Shown piece by piece: positions 30,287 to 39,640 of a DNA stretch of 64,000 bases; the stretch's first letter is position 1; the number at the start of each line of letters is the position of its first letter. The translations under genes and the position numbers were made by a program. A model generated the notes under the pieces. It saw nothing but the letters and a program-made list of their open reading frames with translations. It had not been told where the DNA came from and did no database searches. The DNA comes from Terriglobia bacterium (GTDB lineage Bacteria; Acidobacteriota; Terriglobia; Versatilivoradales; Versatilivoraceae). The DNA lies in assembly GCA_022452285.1 (NCBI GenBank), contig JAKUNG010000003.1:165470-229469 (forward strand). The letters are read 5' to 3'.

Positions 30287-30799
30287 ATGTTTGATTCTCC
30301 TTCAGCATCTAAATTCTATTTGCAAAAGGTCCTAAGTATAAAGGATATGGTCAAACAGGCAGAACATTTGCGAGAGAAAAGTCAAAAGATGGTTTTTACC
30401 AATGGCTGTTTCGACATAATACACCCAGGGCACATCCACTATCTACATTGTGCGCGCCAACTAGGTGATGTCTTAATCATAGGGATAAATAGTGACCGTT
30501 CAGTTAAAAAGCTCAAAGGAGCCTTACGGCCAATTATGAATCAAGATGAACGGGTCTTAGTTCTCTCTGCACTAGCAAGTGTAGATTACATAACAATTTT
30601 TGAGGAAGACACCCCTCTCCAGCTGATCAGCTCAATCCTTCCCGATGTCCTTGTAAAAGGGGCTGACTGGGATGTTAGAGAAATTGTGGGCAAGGAAATA
30701 GTAGAGGCTGCCGGTGGAACTGTTATTCCCCTTCCTTACCAAAAAGGACTGTCCTCTACTGCAATTGTTGAACGCATTCTGAACCGTTATAGTCATTAA
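30287..30799 (+). CDS. rfaE2: D-glycero-beta-D-manno-heptose 1-phosphate adenylyltransferase
   Basis: This stand-alone nucleotidyltransferase corresponds to the C-terminal half of HldE. It makes ADP-heptose for the lipopolysaccharide inner core. The cytidylyltransferase-type motif is VFTNGCFDIIHPGHIHYLH. INSDRSVKKLKGALRPI and the C-terminal LSSTAIVERI also match. I favour ATG 30287 (about 170 residues). The track uses GTG 30266, where AGGAG lies 15 nt upstream, so the start is not settled. No kinase half is present here. Confidence 0.92.
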   Translation: MFDSPSASKFYLQKVLSIKDMVKQAEHLREKSQKMVFTNGCFDIIHPGHIHYLHCARQLGDVLIIGINSDRSVKKLKGALRPIMNQDERVLVLSALASVDYITIFEEDTPLQLISSILPDVLVKGADWDVREIVGKEIVEAAGGTVIPLPYQKGLSSTAIVERILNRYSH

Positions 30800-30876
30800 T
30801 CTTAAATTTAAAGTGCCCTAATCGTCACTTAGCTTGGAGAACTTAGGGGCTACAACTAAATAGGTCTGACGTTAGC

Positions 30877-33800
30877 GTGATTTTTGAAAAACGACCTTCT
30901 CAATTATTTGAACATTCTAATTTTCAATGTATCCAACAATATTTTAACTCTGGTCCTTGTGCAATTAAATTGTCTGGGATTACTGTTGCTGCTAAACCCG
31001 CCTTTTTAGCTATTCTGCAGAGTCTCTTAAAAAAGCCTATTTGTTTTCTTAGTGCTTCCAAATTAGATCTGGAACAAGTAAGAAATTCGACGTCTTTTTA
31101 TCACCGTGTTATTTCTGGTAGAAAGTCAGAAGGTGTCGCAAGTTTTCCAGCAATAGAACCTAGTCCCTTTAGTGGTCTCCCAACGCATCCAGAAACTCTG
31201 AGAAATCGAGCAGTTACGTTGTGGGAAATCTACCATAGAAGAGTTGACATCTTGATTTGTGCGCCTGGCGCCTTGGTAAACCGAATTTCAAATGTTGGGC
31301 AGTATTTCGGACAGGTACCTTTAATCGAAGTTGGGAAGAAAATTGATCCTGATGAAATGACTTCTTATTTAAAACATGCTGGATATTTTGAAGAGGAACC
31401 TGTAACTAATGTCGGAAGTTTTTCTAGGCGGGGGGGAATTTTGGACGTTTTTTCTCCGGCAAGAGAGAACCCAGCACGAATTGAATTTTTTGGTGATGAG
31501 ATTGAGTCGCTAAGAGAATTTTCCGTGACTTCACAAAGATCCATCGGCTCAGTTTCTAGGATTTTACCAATTCCAATGAGGGAAACGCTATTTAAACCAG
31601 AGGATTTAAAAGTCTGGATAAAAAAAGCTAAAGAAAGATGGGGCTCAGACCGATTTGATGAATTTTTTGAGAATATAGCATTCCAAGTAAATAATGGTGG
31701 AACTTTCCAGGGGAATGGCAATCTGCTTCCATTGGTAATTCCCCGTCGAAATAGTTTTCTAGATTTTATTAGTGATTTTACGGTTGTGTTAGACGAGCCA
31801 GAAGAGCTTGATGAGTGGTGGGCTAGCTGGAAAAATAAAATGGAGGAGGATAGAGTTCAATTAGATGATCAGGACATCCCCAGCTTTGAGGTGCTAGAAG
31901 TTTTTGAAGATTTTCCCCAGATCAAGGAAAGGCTTGCAGTTCGAAAAAGCATTAGGTTGGAGCAATTGGGGGCGAATACCTCGACTGCTTTAGTGCCAGG
32001 TGTTCAAGACCTAGGAGCCACAAGCGATCTTTTGTCTAGGCAAAATCTAGGGGAAAACAGTTCCGGGGTTACGTCCAACATAAATTTTCAGACTGCCCCA
32101 GTTAGAAAATACCATGGAAATATCAAATCCTTGATTAAGGATGTAAAACAATTTTTGAGCATTGGATCTCAAATCGTTGTTGTCCAATCTACTACAGGAA
32201 AGGCAGAACGTCTCAAGGAAATCTTTCTGGAGTATGATCTGCAAATCAGTTCAGGGTTGGGTTTAAATGAATTTGGAAATAATCCAGAGCAGGCCTCAAT
32301 CATAATAGAAACAGGTCAAATTATTGAGGGTTTTCATTATGTGGACAGGAACCTTGTTGTTATTGGGGAAAGAGATATTTATGACGAAATTGATTTTCTT
32401 GAACGGTCATCAGAATCAAAATGGCGATCAGGAACATTTGTTTCAGACTTTCGTGAGTTAAAAGCAGGTGATTATTTGGTGCACCTAGATCATGGTATTG
32501 GTTGCTATATGGGATTAAAGGAGATCAAACAAGGAAATCTAACTCAGGAATTTATGGTACTACATTATCAAAATGAATCTAAACTTTATGTTCCTTTAGA
32601 ACGATTGGATTTAATCCAAAAGTATAGTGGTGACGTTAAGCATAAACCGTCACTTGACAAACTAGGAAATTCTAGTTGGAAAAAGATAAAAGCTAGAGCC
32701 AGAAAGGCCATGAGGGATATGGCTCAGGACCTCCTTAAATTGTACGCGAAAAGAAAGATCCTTCCTGGCTACAGTTTTTCTATTTCTGGGCACTGGCATA
32801 ATGAGTTTGATGAAGCATTTGAGTTTTCCGAGACAGCCGATCAAATAGCAGCAATAAAAGATATTAATCGAGATATGGAACTATCAACACCAATGGATCG
32901 ATTACTATGCGGAGATGTAGGTTTTGGTAAGACTGAAGTTGCTATGCGAGCAGCTTTTAAGGCTGTTTTTGATGGGAAGCAAGTGGCAGTTCTGGCTCCC
33001 ACTACGATACTAGTATTTCAACACTATCTTGTTTTTAAACAAAGGTTTAATGCTTTCCCCATAACCATCGAAATGTTGAGTCGCTTTCGGCGTCCAAAAG
33101 AACAAGCAGCAATTTTCGAACGACTTACAAATGGTAAAATTGATATTCTCATAGGTACTCATTTAATTTTATCTAAGAAGACTGGGTTCCGAGATTTGGG
33201 TCTTTTAATTATAGATGAGGAGCAGCGTTTTGGAGTTTCTCATAAGGAAAAGCTAAAAAACTTAAAACAAAATGTAGATACTTTGGCCATGACGGCAACA
33301 CCAATTCCCAGAACACTACATATGTCGTTGTTGGGTATTAGAGACATGTCGATAATTGAAACTCCACCTCGTGATCGACTGGCAATCCAAACGAATGTTA
33401 TCCCTTTTAGTAAACAAATTATCCATAATGCTATTAGTACTGAATTAAAAAGGGACGGTCAGGTTTACTTTGTCCACAATAAAGTTGAGTCAATTTATTC
33501 AATAAGTAGGATGCTCCAGGAAATTTGTCCAGATTCCCGCATTTTGGTCGCCCATGGCCAAATGAATGAGCAGGATCTAGAGTTAACTATGTTAAAGTTT
33601 GTGGAACACAAAGCAGATATCTTGGTGTCAACTACAATTATAGAAAATGGTCTAGATGTTCCTCTTGTAAACACTCTTATTGTTAACCAAGCAGATCAAT
33701 TTGGTCTAGCCCAGCTATATCAATTAAGAGGAAGGATAGGACGCTCAAACCGACCCGCCTATGCTTATTTACTGGTTCCAAAAGATAAGGTTGTTTCAAG

Positions 33801-34446
33801 TATTGCTAGACAGCGTTTATCTGCTTTAAAGGAATTTAGCGAATTAGGTTCTGGATTTAAGATAGCAGCCCTGGATTTAGAATTTCGGGGTGCAGGTAAT
33901 CTGCTTGGTGGACAACAACACGGTCATATTAACAATGTCGGCTTTGATCTGTATTGTCAAATGCTTGAAAGAGCGATTAAAGAGGCACAAGGAGAAGAGT
34001 TTCTGCCAGAGATTCAGACTCAGATCAACCTCAAAATAAGAATAAAGATCCCACCAGGATATATTCCTGATGAAAATCAGAGGCTTAGCATATATAAACG
34101 TGTTTCATCGATTGTAGGGCAATCTGAAATTAATTCTCTACGTGACGAATTGGAAGATCGATTTGGTCCTGTTCCCAATGAGTTAGAACAACTAATTAAC
34201 TACACCAGATTACGTCACCTAGCGGAAAAAGCCCTTGTGCAGTCTATTGAGAAAACAAAAGAGGGTATAATCATTAAATTTAATGATAAAACGCCGATAA
34301 GGCCCCAGAAATTGGTTGAAATAGTTTCGAGTTATCCTGGCTTATCTCTAAGCCCAAGGGGATACTTGACCCTTTACTCTGACAGTATTACTCAGGAAGA
34401 TATGTTGAATTCAGTAAGAGTAATTCTGAATGACCTAATTTCTTAA
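30877..34446 (+). CDS. mfd: Transcription-repair coupling factor Mfd
   Basis: Mfd removes stalled RNA polymerase and recruits UvrA. The 1189-residue product has the UvrB-like N-terminal module (FSRRGGILDVFSP), the polymerase-interacting domain starting at DYLVHLDHGIGCYMGL, and a RecG-like motor with Walker A CGDVGFGKTEVAMRAAF, LIIDEEQRFGV, MTATPIPRTLHMS and QLRGRIGRSNRPAYAYLL. A C-terminal TRCF domain follows. The start is a GTG. The length is normal and no domain is missing. Confidence 0.96.
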   Translation: MIFEKRPSQLFEHSNFQCIQQYFNSGPCAIKLSGITVAAKPAFLAILQSLLKKPICFLSASKLDLEQVRNSTSFYHRVISGRKSEGVASFPAIEPSPFSGLPTHPETLRNRAVTLWEIYHRRVDILICAPGALVNRISNVGQYFGQVPLIEVGKKIDPDEMTSYLKHAGYFEEEPVTNVGSFSRRGGILDVFSPARENPARIEFFGDEIESLREFSVTSQRSIGSVSRILPIPMRETLFKPEDLKVWIKKAKERWGSDRFDEFFENIAFQVNNGGTFQGNGNLLPLVIPRRNSFLDFISDFTVVLDEPEELDEWWASWKNKMEEDRVQLDDQDIPSFEVLEVFEDFPQIKERLAVRKSIRLEQLGANTSTALVPGVQDLGATSDLLSRQNLGENSSGVTSNINFQTAPVRKYHGNIKSLIKDVKQFLSIGSQIVVVQSTTGKAERLKEIFLEYDLQISSGLGLNEFGNNPEQASIIIETGQIIEGFHYVDRNLVVIGERDIYDEIDFLERSSESKWRSGTFVSDFRELKAGDYLVHLDHGIGCYMGLKEIKQGNLTQEFMVLHYQNESKLYVPLERLDLIQKYSGDVKHKPSLDKLGNSSWKKIKARARKAMRDMAQDLLKLYAKRKILPGYSFSISGHWHNEFDEAFEFSETADQIAAIKDINRDMELSTPMDRLLCGDVGFGKTEVAMRAAFKAVFDGKQVAVLAPTTILVFQHYLVFKQRFNAFPITIEMLSRFRRPKEQAAIFERLTNGKIDILIGTHLILSKKTGFRDLGLLIIDEEQRFGVSHKEKLKNLKQNVDTLAMTATPIPRTLHMSLLGIRDMSIIETPPRDRLAIQTNVIPFSKQIIHNAISTELKRDGQVYFVHNKVESIYSISRMLQEICPDSRILVAHGQMNEQDLELTMLKFVEHKADILVSTTIIENGLDVPLVNTLIVNQADQFGLAQLYQLRGRIGRSNRPAYAYLLVPKDKVVSSIARQRLSALKEFSELGSGFKIAALDLEFRGAGNLLGGQQHGHINNVGFDLYCQMLERAIKEAQGEEFLPEIQTQINLKIRIKIPPGYIPDENQRLSIYKRVSSIVGQSEINSLRDELEDRFGPVPNELEQLINYTRLRHLAEKALVQSIEKTKEGIIIKFNDKTPIRPQKLVEIVSSYPGLSLSPRGYLTLYSDSITQEDMLNSVRVILNDLIS

Positions 34447-34660
34447 AATATTCTGGTTGAATAGAATAATAAAGAACTTATGGTTTTGATTGAATAGGTA
34501 ATATTCAAAGGATCTCTTCCACCTTTTTGTGCGAATAGAGTGGTTTGTTGGAATCTCTATCTAAATAAAGCTCTTAACTTCTTCGAGTAATTTAGTTAAG
34601 CTTTTAAAGTCTGAACAAGTTTTATATTTTCTGAGCCGGTATTTTTGTGTGGGAGGAGTG

Positions 34661-35746
34661 ATGAAACTGCGCTTGTTTTTCATATTAGTAACTTGGACTT
34701 TTATAGTTCCGACATCGTTTATTCTTGCCAATACTATTTTCGAAGAGATTATCTGCCGTGTTAACAACGAAATTATTACTAGTTCTGACTATGAGGAGGC
34801 AACGAATCTGATAAAAAGACAGTTGTCTCAGGATCAAGAAATTAACTCCAGTGGAAAAGTAACAGAGGTATTGAAAGAGAGAGAAAAAAATTTATTGAGT
34901 GACATGATAGAAGATCGTTTGCTTGTCCAGAAAGCAACAGAAATGAAGATGACGGCAGATGGCGATGTGATTAAATTTCTAGATCGTCTACGAAAAGAAA
35001 ATGGTCTACCAACTATTGAAGCCCTTGATAAAGTAATGTTAGAACAGGGCATTAGTCCCATTGATTTCAAGAAACGGCTAAAAGACCAAAGCCTAAGAGA
35101 ACAAGTTCTAGGTCGAGAAGTCTACTACCGAATACAGATAACAAATTCAGAAATAAATGACTATTATGAATCAAATGAGAAAGACTTTCATCGCAAGGAG
35201 GAAGTACGTATAAGTGAAATCTTGATTCCAACGGGGGGTCAGAATTCGGAAGAAATTAAGTTTTCAAAGAAAAGAGCTGAAGAGGTTCTTGAAAAAGCCC
35301 GCAATGGAGAAAAGTTTGACGAGCTGGTTTTGGAGTTCTCAAAAGGTCCAACAGCAAGACGAGGAGGTGATTTAGGGTTTTTCCCTAGAGGACAACTTAA
35401 AAAAGAAATTGAAGATGTTGCCTTCGCTCTCCGAAGAGGCCAGATTACCGCTATATTGGAAGGGACAGATGGGTTTCGAATTTTTAAGGTTACAGAGAAA
35501 CACCAAGCAGGCCTCCAAAGTTTGGAAAGTGTGAAGGAAGAAATTTCCAGTAAACTAATTGAACAGAAAGCTCAACCCGCTATTAAAAGGTATTTGACGA
35601 AGCTACGAAGTAAGAGTTACATTAAAATTAAGTCAGGCTATATTGACAGTCGCGCAGGCAGTGATCCTGCTTCTGTTAAGGATGATCCTATCACCGCTGA
35701 AATTGTTAGACCGCTAACGCTTGATGCTGGGAAAGGGAAACAATAG
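34661..35746 (+). CDS. SurA-like periplasmic peptidyl-prolyl isomerase
   Basis: The 361-residue protein has an export signal (MKLRLFFILVTWTFIVPTSFILA), a SurA-type N-terminal domain beginning IICRVNNEIITSSDYEEA, and one parvulin domain from about VRISEILIPTG to the RRGGDLGFFPRGQL motif. It probably assists outer-membrane protein folding. GGAGG lies 4 nt before this ATG, so I prefer it to the GTG at 34649. E. coli SurA has two parvulin domains and this has one. It follows mfd by 214 bp. Confidence 0.87.
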   Translation: MKLRLFFILVTWTFIVPTSFILANTIFEEIICRVNNEIITSSDYEEATNLIKRQLSQDQEINSSGKVTEVLKEREKNLLSDMIEDRLLVQKATEMKMTADGDVIKFLDRLRKENGLPTIEALDKVMLEQGISPIDFKKRLKDQSLREQVLGREVYYRIQITNSEINDYYESNEKDFHRKEEVRISEILIPTGGQNSEEIKFSKKRAEEVLEKARNGEKFDELVLEFSKGPTARRGGDLGFFPRGQLKKEIEDVAFALRRGQITAILEGTDGFRIFKVTEKHQAGLQSLESVKEEISSKLIEQKAQPAIKRYLTKLRSKSYIKIKSGYIDSRAGSDPASVKDDPITAEIVRPLTLDAGKGKQ

Positions 35747-35772
35747 GTAATCTCAATCCTTAACTTCTGAAC

Positions 35773-35795
35773 ACAAGGAAAGTAGTTATCCTTGT
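35773..35795. terminator. Possible hairpin between convergent genes
   Basis: ACAAGGA (35773-35779) pairs with TCCTTGT (35789-35795) around a 9-nt loop. It lies at the junction of the converging SurA-like and FAD/Fe-S genes and overlaps the end of the latter. It could end transcription from the plus side, but no clear T tract follows. Confidence 0.3.
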
Positions 35796-38644
35796 TCGGA
35801 CTTAGGTGATCCGTCTTCAAGTAATTCCTCAGTACTTTGATCTACCAGATAAGCAATTGACTGATATGGGACTTGGCTGTGTTGTGATAAGCCTATTTCA
35901 CAAGTTTTACTAGTAGAATATCCTGATTTGCAGGGTCCCGGCAAGCTTTCCTTTAAGCTATTTAGAGCTGAATTGGTAAGTTCTGGATAATTGAAACCAC
36001 GGTCTCCAGCAAATCCACAGCACCCTATGTTCGATGGCACAATAACTTCCTCAGAACATAGTTCAGCTAACTCTCGTAGTTTTGAATCTAAACCCATTTT
36101 TGTAGAACTACAAGGGCTGTGTACTGCAACAGACTGCCTAGTTTTCCGAAACCGTAGTCGAGATCTAAGAAATTTTAGGATAAATTCAGCTGGCTCGAAG
36201 GCTGAAAGATTTTCAATGAGACTTGACTCTTCCATTCGCAAGAGACAAGGACTGGTATCGATCAGAATGGGATATTCTCCATGTTGAGAGGCTTTAGTAA
36301 GAGCTCTTGCTAGTTCTTTTTGTTTTTGTTCACCTTGTTCATCAAATCCCTTACTTGAAAAAGGCATTCCACAACATAGTTCTGAGAGATTCTTAGGATA
36401 AATAACTTGATATCCTGCCTTCAGTAAGAGTTGTTCTATCTTGGAGTTTTGTGATCTATTATCTGAACCATCTATAGAAACCCCTAGTGTCCGACTAAGA
36501 CAACTTGGAAAGTACACAACCTTTAAAGGAGACTTCTCATCAACAGGAGGAGGTATTATAGTGTCAGCTGCCTTTGGAATGTATCGATTCCATTGGGGAA
36601 GGTTTTGGCCCAGAATTTTTCGAGCCGAATCAGTAGTGTAATTCATTGCCTCTGATCCTAGTAATCGGTGGAGCATATCTACGAGGTCCAACATTAATCT
36701 TAGGGAACTTGAAACCAGTCCTAGGTGATTAGCAAAGAAAGAAGCAAGGTAATTTTGAAATTTGGACACTTGTTTGCTTCTTAAATCTTTTATAAGTTTT
36801 CCTGTATCAATATTTACAGGACAACTAGTTGCACATAAACCATCAGTAGCACATGTAGCCTCACCTTGGTATGCATATTCATTTAAGAGATTTTTTAACC
36901 TTGAGGGTAGTTGTCCATTACTCTGCAATCTGTTAATTTCTCGCCAAACCACGATCCGTTGTCTTGGTGTCAATGTCAGATCTCTAGAAGGACAATTGAT
37001 CTCACAAAAACCGCATTCAATGCACTTATCCACAACCGAGTGAGCTTTTGGAAGGGGTTTTAGGTTTTTGATGTGTATTTTGGGATCATTATTCAGGAGT
37101 ACACCAGGATTTAAGATGTTTTCAGGGTCAAAAATGTCCTTGATCTGTTTCATTAACGCATAAGCTTCCCTACCCCACTCCATTTCTACAAAAGGAGCCA
37201 TGTTTCGACCAGTCCCGTGTTCAGCTTTAAGGGAGCCATTGTAAGTGTTGACTACTAAATTAGTAAGGTCGTTGATAAAATTTTCATATCGATGAATTTC
37301 TTTACGCAGGTTGAAATCTTGAGTAAAGACGAAGTGAAGATTCCCTTCCAATGCATGTCCAAATATGATTGCTTCAGAATAATGGTGTTTTTGAAATAGC
37401 TCCTGTAATTGTAAAGTAGCCTCTGCTAGACGTTCAATTGGGAAAGCGACATCTTCAATGATAACAGTTGTACCAATTTCTCGAATGCTTCCAATAGAAG
37501 GGAAAAGGCCTTTGCGGATATTCCACAACTGTGTTTGTTCAACAACATCCTGAGTGAAGGAAAAGGGTCGGACGGTATTTAACGTAGCCAAGGTATTATT
37601 GATGTGAGTCAGATGTTTTTCTAGTTCATTTTGAGTTTTTCCTCGTGTCTCTACTAAAAGGGCTGCGACGGACTTATCCAATTGCTTCAGGTATTCTGGC
37701 ATTCCCGCCTTTTGTTCTACAGAGCGTAGACTAGCCCGATCCATAATTTCTACAGCAGATACTGGGCACTCTTTTAATAGAGTCGTGGCTTCACAGGCTG
37801 TTTTAATGTCGGGAAATAGCATCAGAGACGTTGCTTTGTGAGGGTAATCTGGAACGGTTCGGTAAGTTACTTCGGCTGCAAACCCCAAGGTGCCTTCCGA
37901 GCCAACAATGAGGTGTTCAATTATATCAATTGGATCATCAAAATCGATTAGGGCATTTAAACTATAGCCAGTTGTATTTTTCATCCTAAACTTTTGGCGG
38001 ATTTTGTTTGCTAAGATGGAATTCTGCTTGGTGATCTTGGAGAGTTTTTGGATACGAGAGCATAATGATGAATGAGTTTTTTGAAATTGGATTCGACTTA
38101 ATGAGTCACGAGTATCAAGAATACTACCGTCAGCAAAAATAAGTTTTAAGCCTGCTATTGTTTTATAACTATTTTGACTAGTGCCACAACACATGCCACT
38201 AGCATTATTGGCCACTATACCCCCAATCATGGCTGCATTAATAGAAGCAGGATCAGGACCAATTTTCCTACTATAAGGAGCTAAAGCAATGTTTGCATGG
38301 GCTCCAACTACTCCTGGTTGAAGGGTAATTCTTTCTCCAGAATCATGGATCTGAATTTTTCTCCAACTTGGACCTAGCAAGATCAGGACAGAATCAGTGA
38401 CCGCCTGGCCAGACAGACTGGTTCCGCCAGCTCTAAAGGTACAGGGAAGTGCAAGGGATCGACACTTCTGAAGAACTATTTTTATTTCGGATTCAGAGTT
38501 TACTTTGATAACAAGTTGAGGAACTAGGCGATAAAAGCTTGCATCTGTTCCATAAGCAAGAGTCCTTAAATCATCATCTATTAGTTGTTCTCTTGGAATA
38601 TGTGGTTCCAGAGCTTTAGCTAGAATTTTATAATTACCATCCAT
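35786..38644 (-). CDS. FAD-linked oxidase fused to Fe-S and cysteine-rich (CCG) domains
   Basis: The 952-residue oxidoreductase has an N-terminal FAD-binding type 4 domain (CTFRAGGTSLSGQAV, GGIVANNASGMCCG) and an FAD-oxidase C-terminal domain (VGSEGTLGFAAEVTYR, HALEGNLHFVFTQDF). Two 4Fe-4S motifs (CIECGFCEINCPS and CATDGLCATSCPV) and a GlcF-like part with CCG motifs (LCCGMPFS, GCCGFAGDRGF) follow. The layout combines GlcD-like and GlcF-like functions in one chain, as in fused D-lactate or D-2-hydroxyacid dehydrogenases. Electrons probably go to the quinone pool. The substrate is inferred only at class level. Confidence 0.88.
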   Translation of the reverse strand: MDGNYKILAKALEPHIPREQLIDDDLRTLAYGTDASFYRLVPQLVIKVNSESEIKIVLQKCRSLALPCTFRAGGTSLSGQAVTDSVLILLGPSWRKIQIHDSGERITLQPGVVGAHANIALAPYSRKIGPDPASINAAMIGGIVANNASGMCCGTSQNSYKTIAGLKLIFADGSILDTRDSLSRIQFQKTHSSLCSRIQKLSKITKQNSILANKIRQKFRMKNTTGYSLNALIDFDDPIDIIEHLIVGSEGTLGFAAEVTYRTVPDYPHKATSLMLFPDIKTACEATTLLKECPVSAVEIMDRASLRSVEQKAGMPEYLKQLDKSVAALLVETRGKTQNELEKHLTHINNTLATLNTVRPFSFTQDVVEQTQLWNIRKGLFPSIGSIREIGTTVIIEDVAFPIERLAEATLQLQELFQKHHYSEAIIFGHALEGNLHFVFTQDFNLRKEIHRYENFINDLTNLVVNTYNGSLKAEHGTGRNMAPFVEMEWGREAYALMKQIKDIFDPENILNPGVLLNNDPKIHIKNLKPLPKAHSVVDKCIECGFCEINCPSRDLTLTPRQRIVVWREINRLQSNGQLPSRLKNLLNEYAYQGEATCATDGLCATSCPVNIDTGKLIKDLRSKQVSKFQNYLASFFANHLGLVSSSLRLMLDLVDMLHRLLGSEAMNYTTDSARKILGQNLPQWNRYIPKAADTIIPPPVDEKSPLKVVYFPSCLSRTLGVSIDGSDNRSQNSKIEQLLLKAGYQVIYPKNLSELCCGMPFSSKGFDEQGEQKQKELARALTKASQHGEYPILIDTSPCLLRMEESSLIENLSAFEPAEFILKFLRSRLRFRKTRQSVAVHSPCSSTKMGLDSKLRELAELCSEEVIVPSNIGCCGFAGDRGFNYPELTNSALNSLKESLPGPCKSGYSTSKTCEIGLSQHSQVPYQSIAYLVDQSTEELLEDGSPKSEQG

Positions 38645-38843
38645 TATTCGTAACAGGGGCTCCTTTTTTCGATTGCCCAGTGAAAAGTCCTACATCGAAA
38701 ATCATTGTTTCACTTTCTAGAAAGAACTAGCAGTCCTTTTGATTATTTCTAAACAGCTACCTCCAATAAAAATTTTTATCTAAAGTGTTGTTTCTACTTA
38801 AGATTAGAGACACTGCAACAATTGTTTTCAATCGATTAATAAA

Positions 38844-39539
38844 TTAGGATCTAATCAGTTTTCCTAATTGAATTAACTTTTCTAGACCATAAGTAGTAAG
38901 TTCGTCAAGTCCTTCAATGGTTAGATCTGGAGGAGGATATTTTACATGTACTTCAGGGTCAAGAGCATAGTGGCCCTGACGAATAAAAATTGTTGTAACA
39001 CGTCTGCTCCATGAATGTTTAACAGAATTTAGAATCCTGATTTTATCATCTACCAGAATATAGTGTTCTGCAGGATACCGTCTCTCTACGTCATCTAACG
39101 CAAGCTCTTTATGAACATAGATAAGTACATTTGAATTTGCAACATTAAACAGACCAGCACTTTCAACTTTTCTGGGTTGATAGATGATGTCACCATCTGA
39201 AAAGATAACGACTAACCCCCAGGTCTTGAGTTGATCAATAATTTCTAATGCTTTGGGAAAAAGACGGTTGGCAAAAGGATAATTCAGAATGTAGGAAGAA
39301 ATCTTGAGTAAGCGGGGGTCATGGGGATACTTTACACGGTATAATTGTAATGCTCCTAAGTAATCAGCATAACCAATCTCATCTCGAAGTTTTATAAAAA
39401 TATCCCAATAACGTTTATTGTTTTCATAACCAATTGTATCCTCGATGTAATGGGTGAAATCAGTGAGAACACGGTCATTGTCCAACAAGGTGTTGTCAAC
39501 ATCCAGAAGAAGTACCACCTCATTTTTCAAATTAATCAC
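38844..39539 (-). CDS. HAD-superfamily hydrolase
   Basis: The 231-residue product has HAD motif I LLLDVDNTLLDND, a motif II-like VVIFSDGD, and a motif III/IV region YILVDDKIRILNSV. The Asp nucleophile and the acid two residues later are present. Family members are mostly phosphatases or phosphotransferases, and the substrate is unknown. It follows the TMTC-like gene by about 100 bp on the same strand. Confidence 0.8.
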   Translation of the reverse strand: MINLKNEVVLLLDVDNTLLDNDRVLTDFTHYIEDTIGYENNKRYWDIFIKLRDEIGYADYLGALQLYRVKYPHDPRLLKISSYILNYPFANRLFPKALEIIDQLKTWGLVVIFSDGDIIYQPRKVESAGLFNVANSNVLIYVHKELALDDVERRYPAEHYILVDDKIRILNSVKHSWSRRVTTIFIRQGHYALDPEVHVKYPPPDLTIEGLDELTTYGLEKLIQLGKLIRS

Positions 39540-39640
39540 TCTCCTTTCGAAACTAACTTGAGTCTTTAATCAATAAGTGCAACCCATCTATTTAAGTCAA
39601 GGCTATCATGAATTATACTTGGTTCGTATGGATTACTAGC

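Noticed and set aside
31365-31721. 118-residue minus-strand ORF
   Set aside because: Antisense shadow within mfd, whose domain motifs continue through this stretch.
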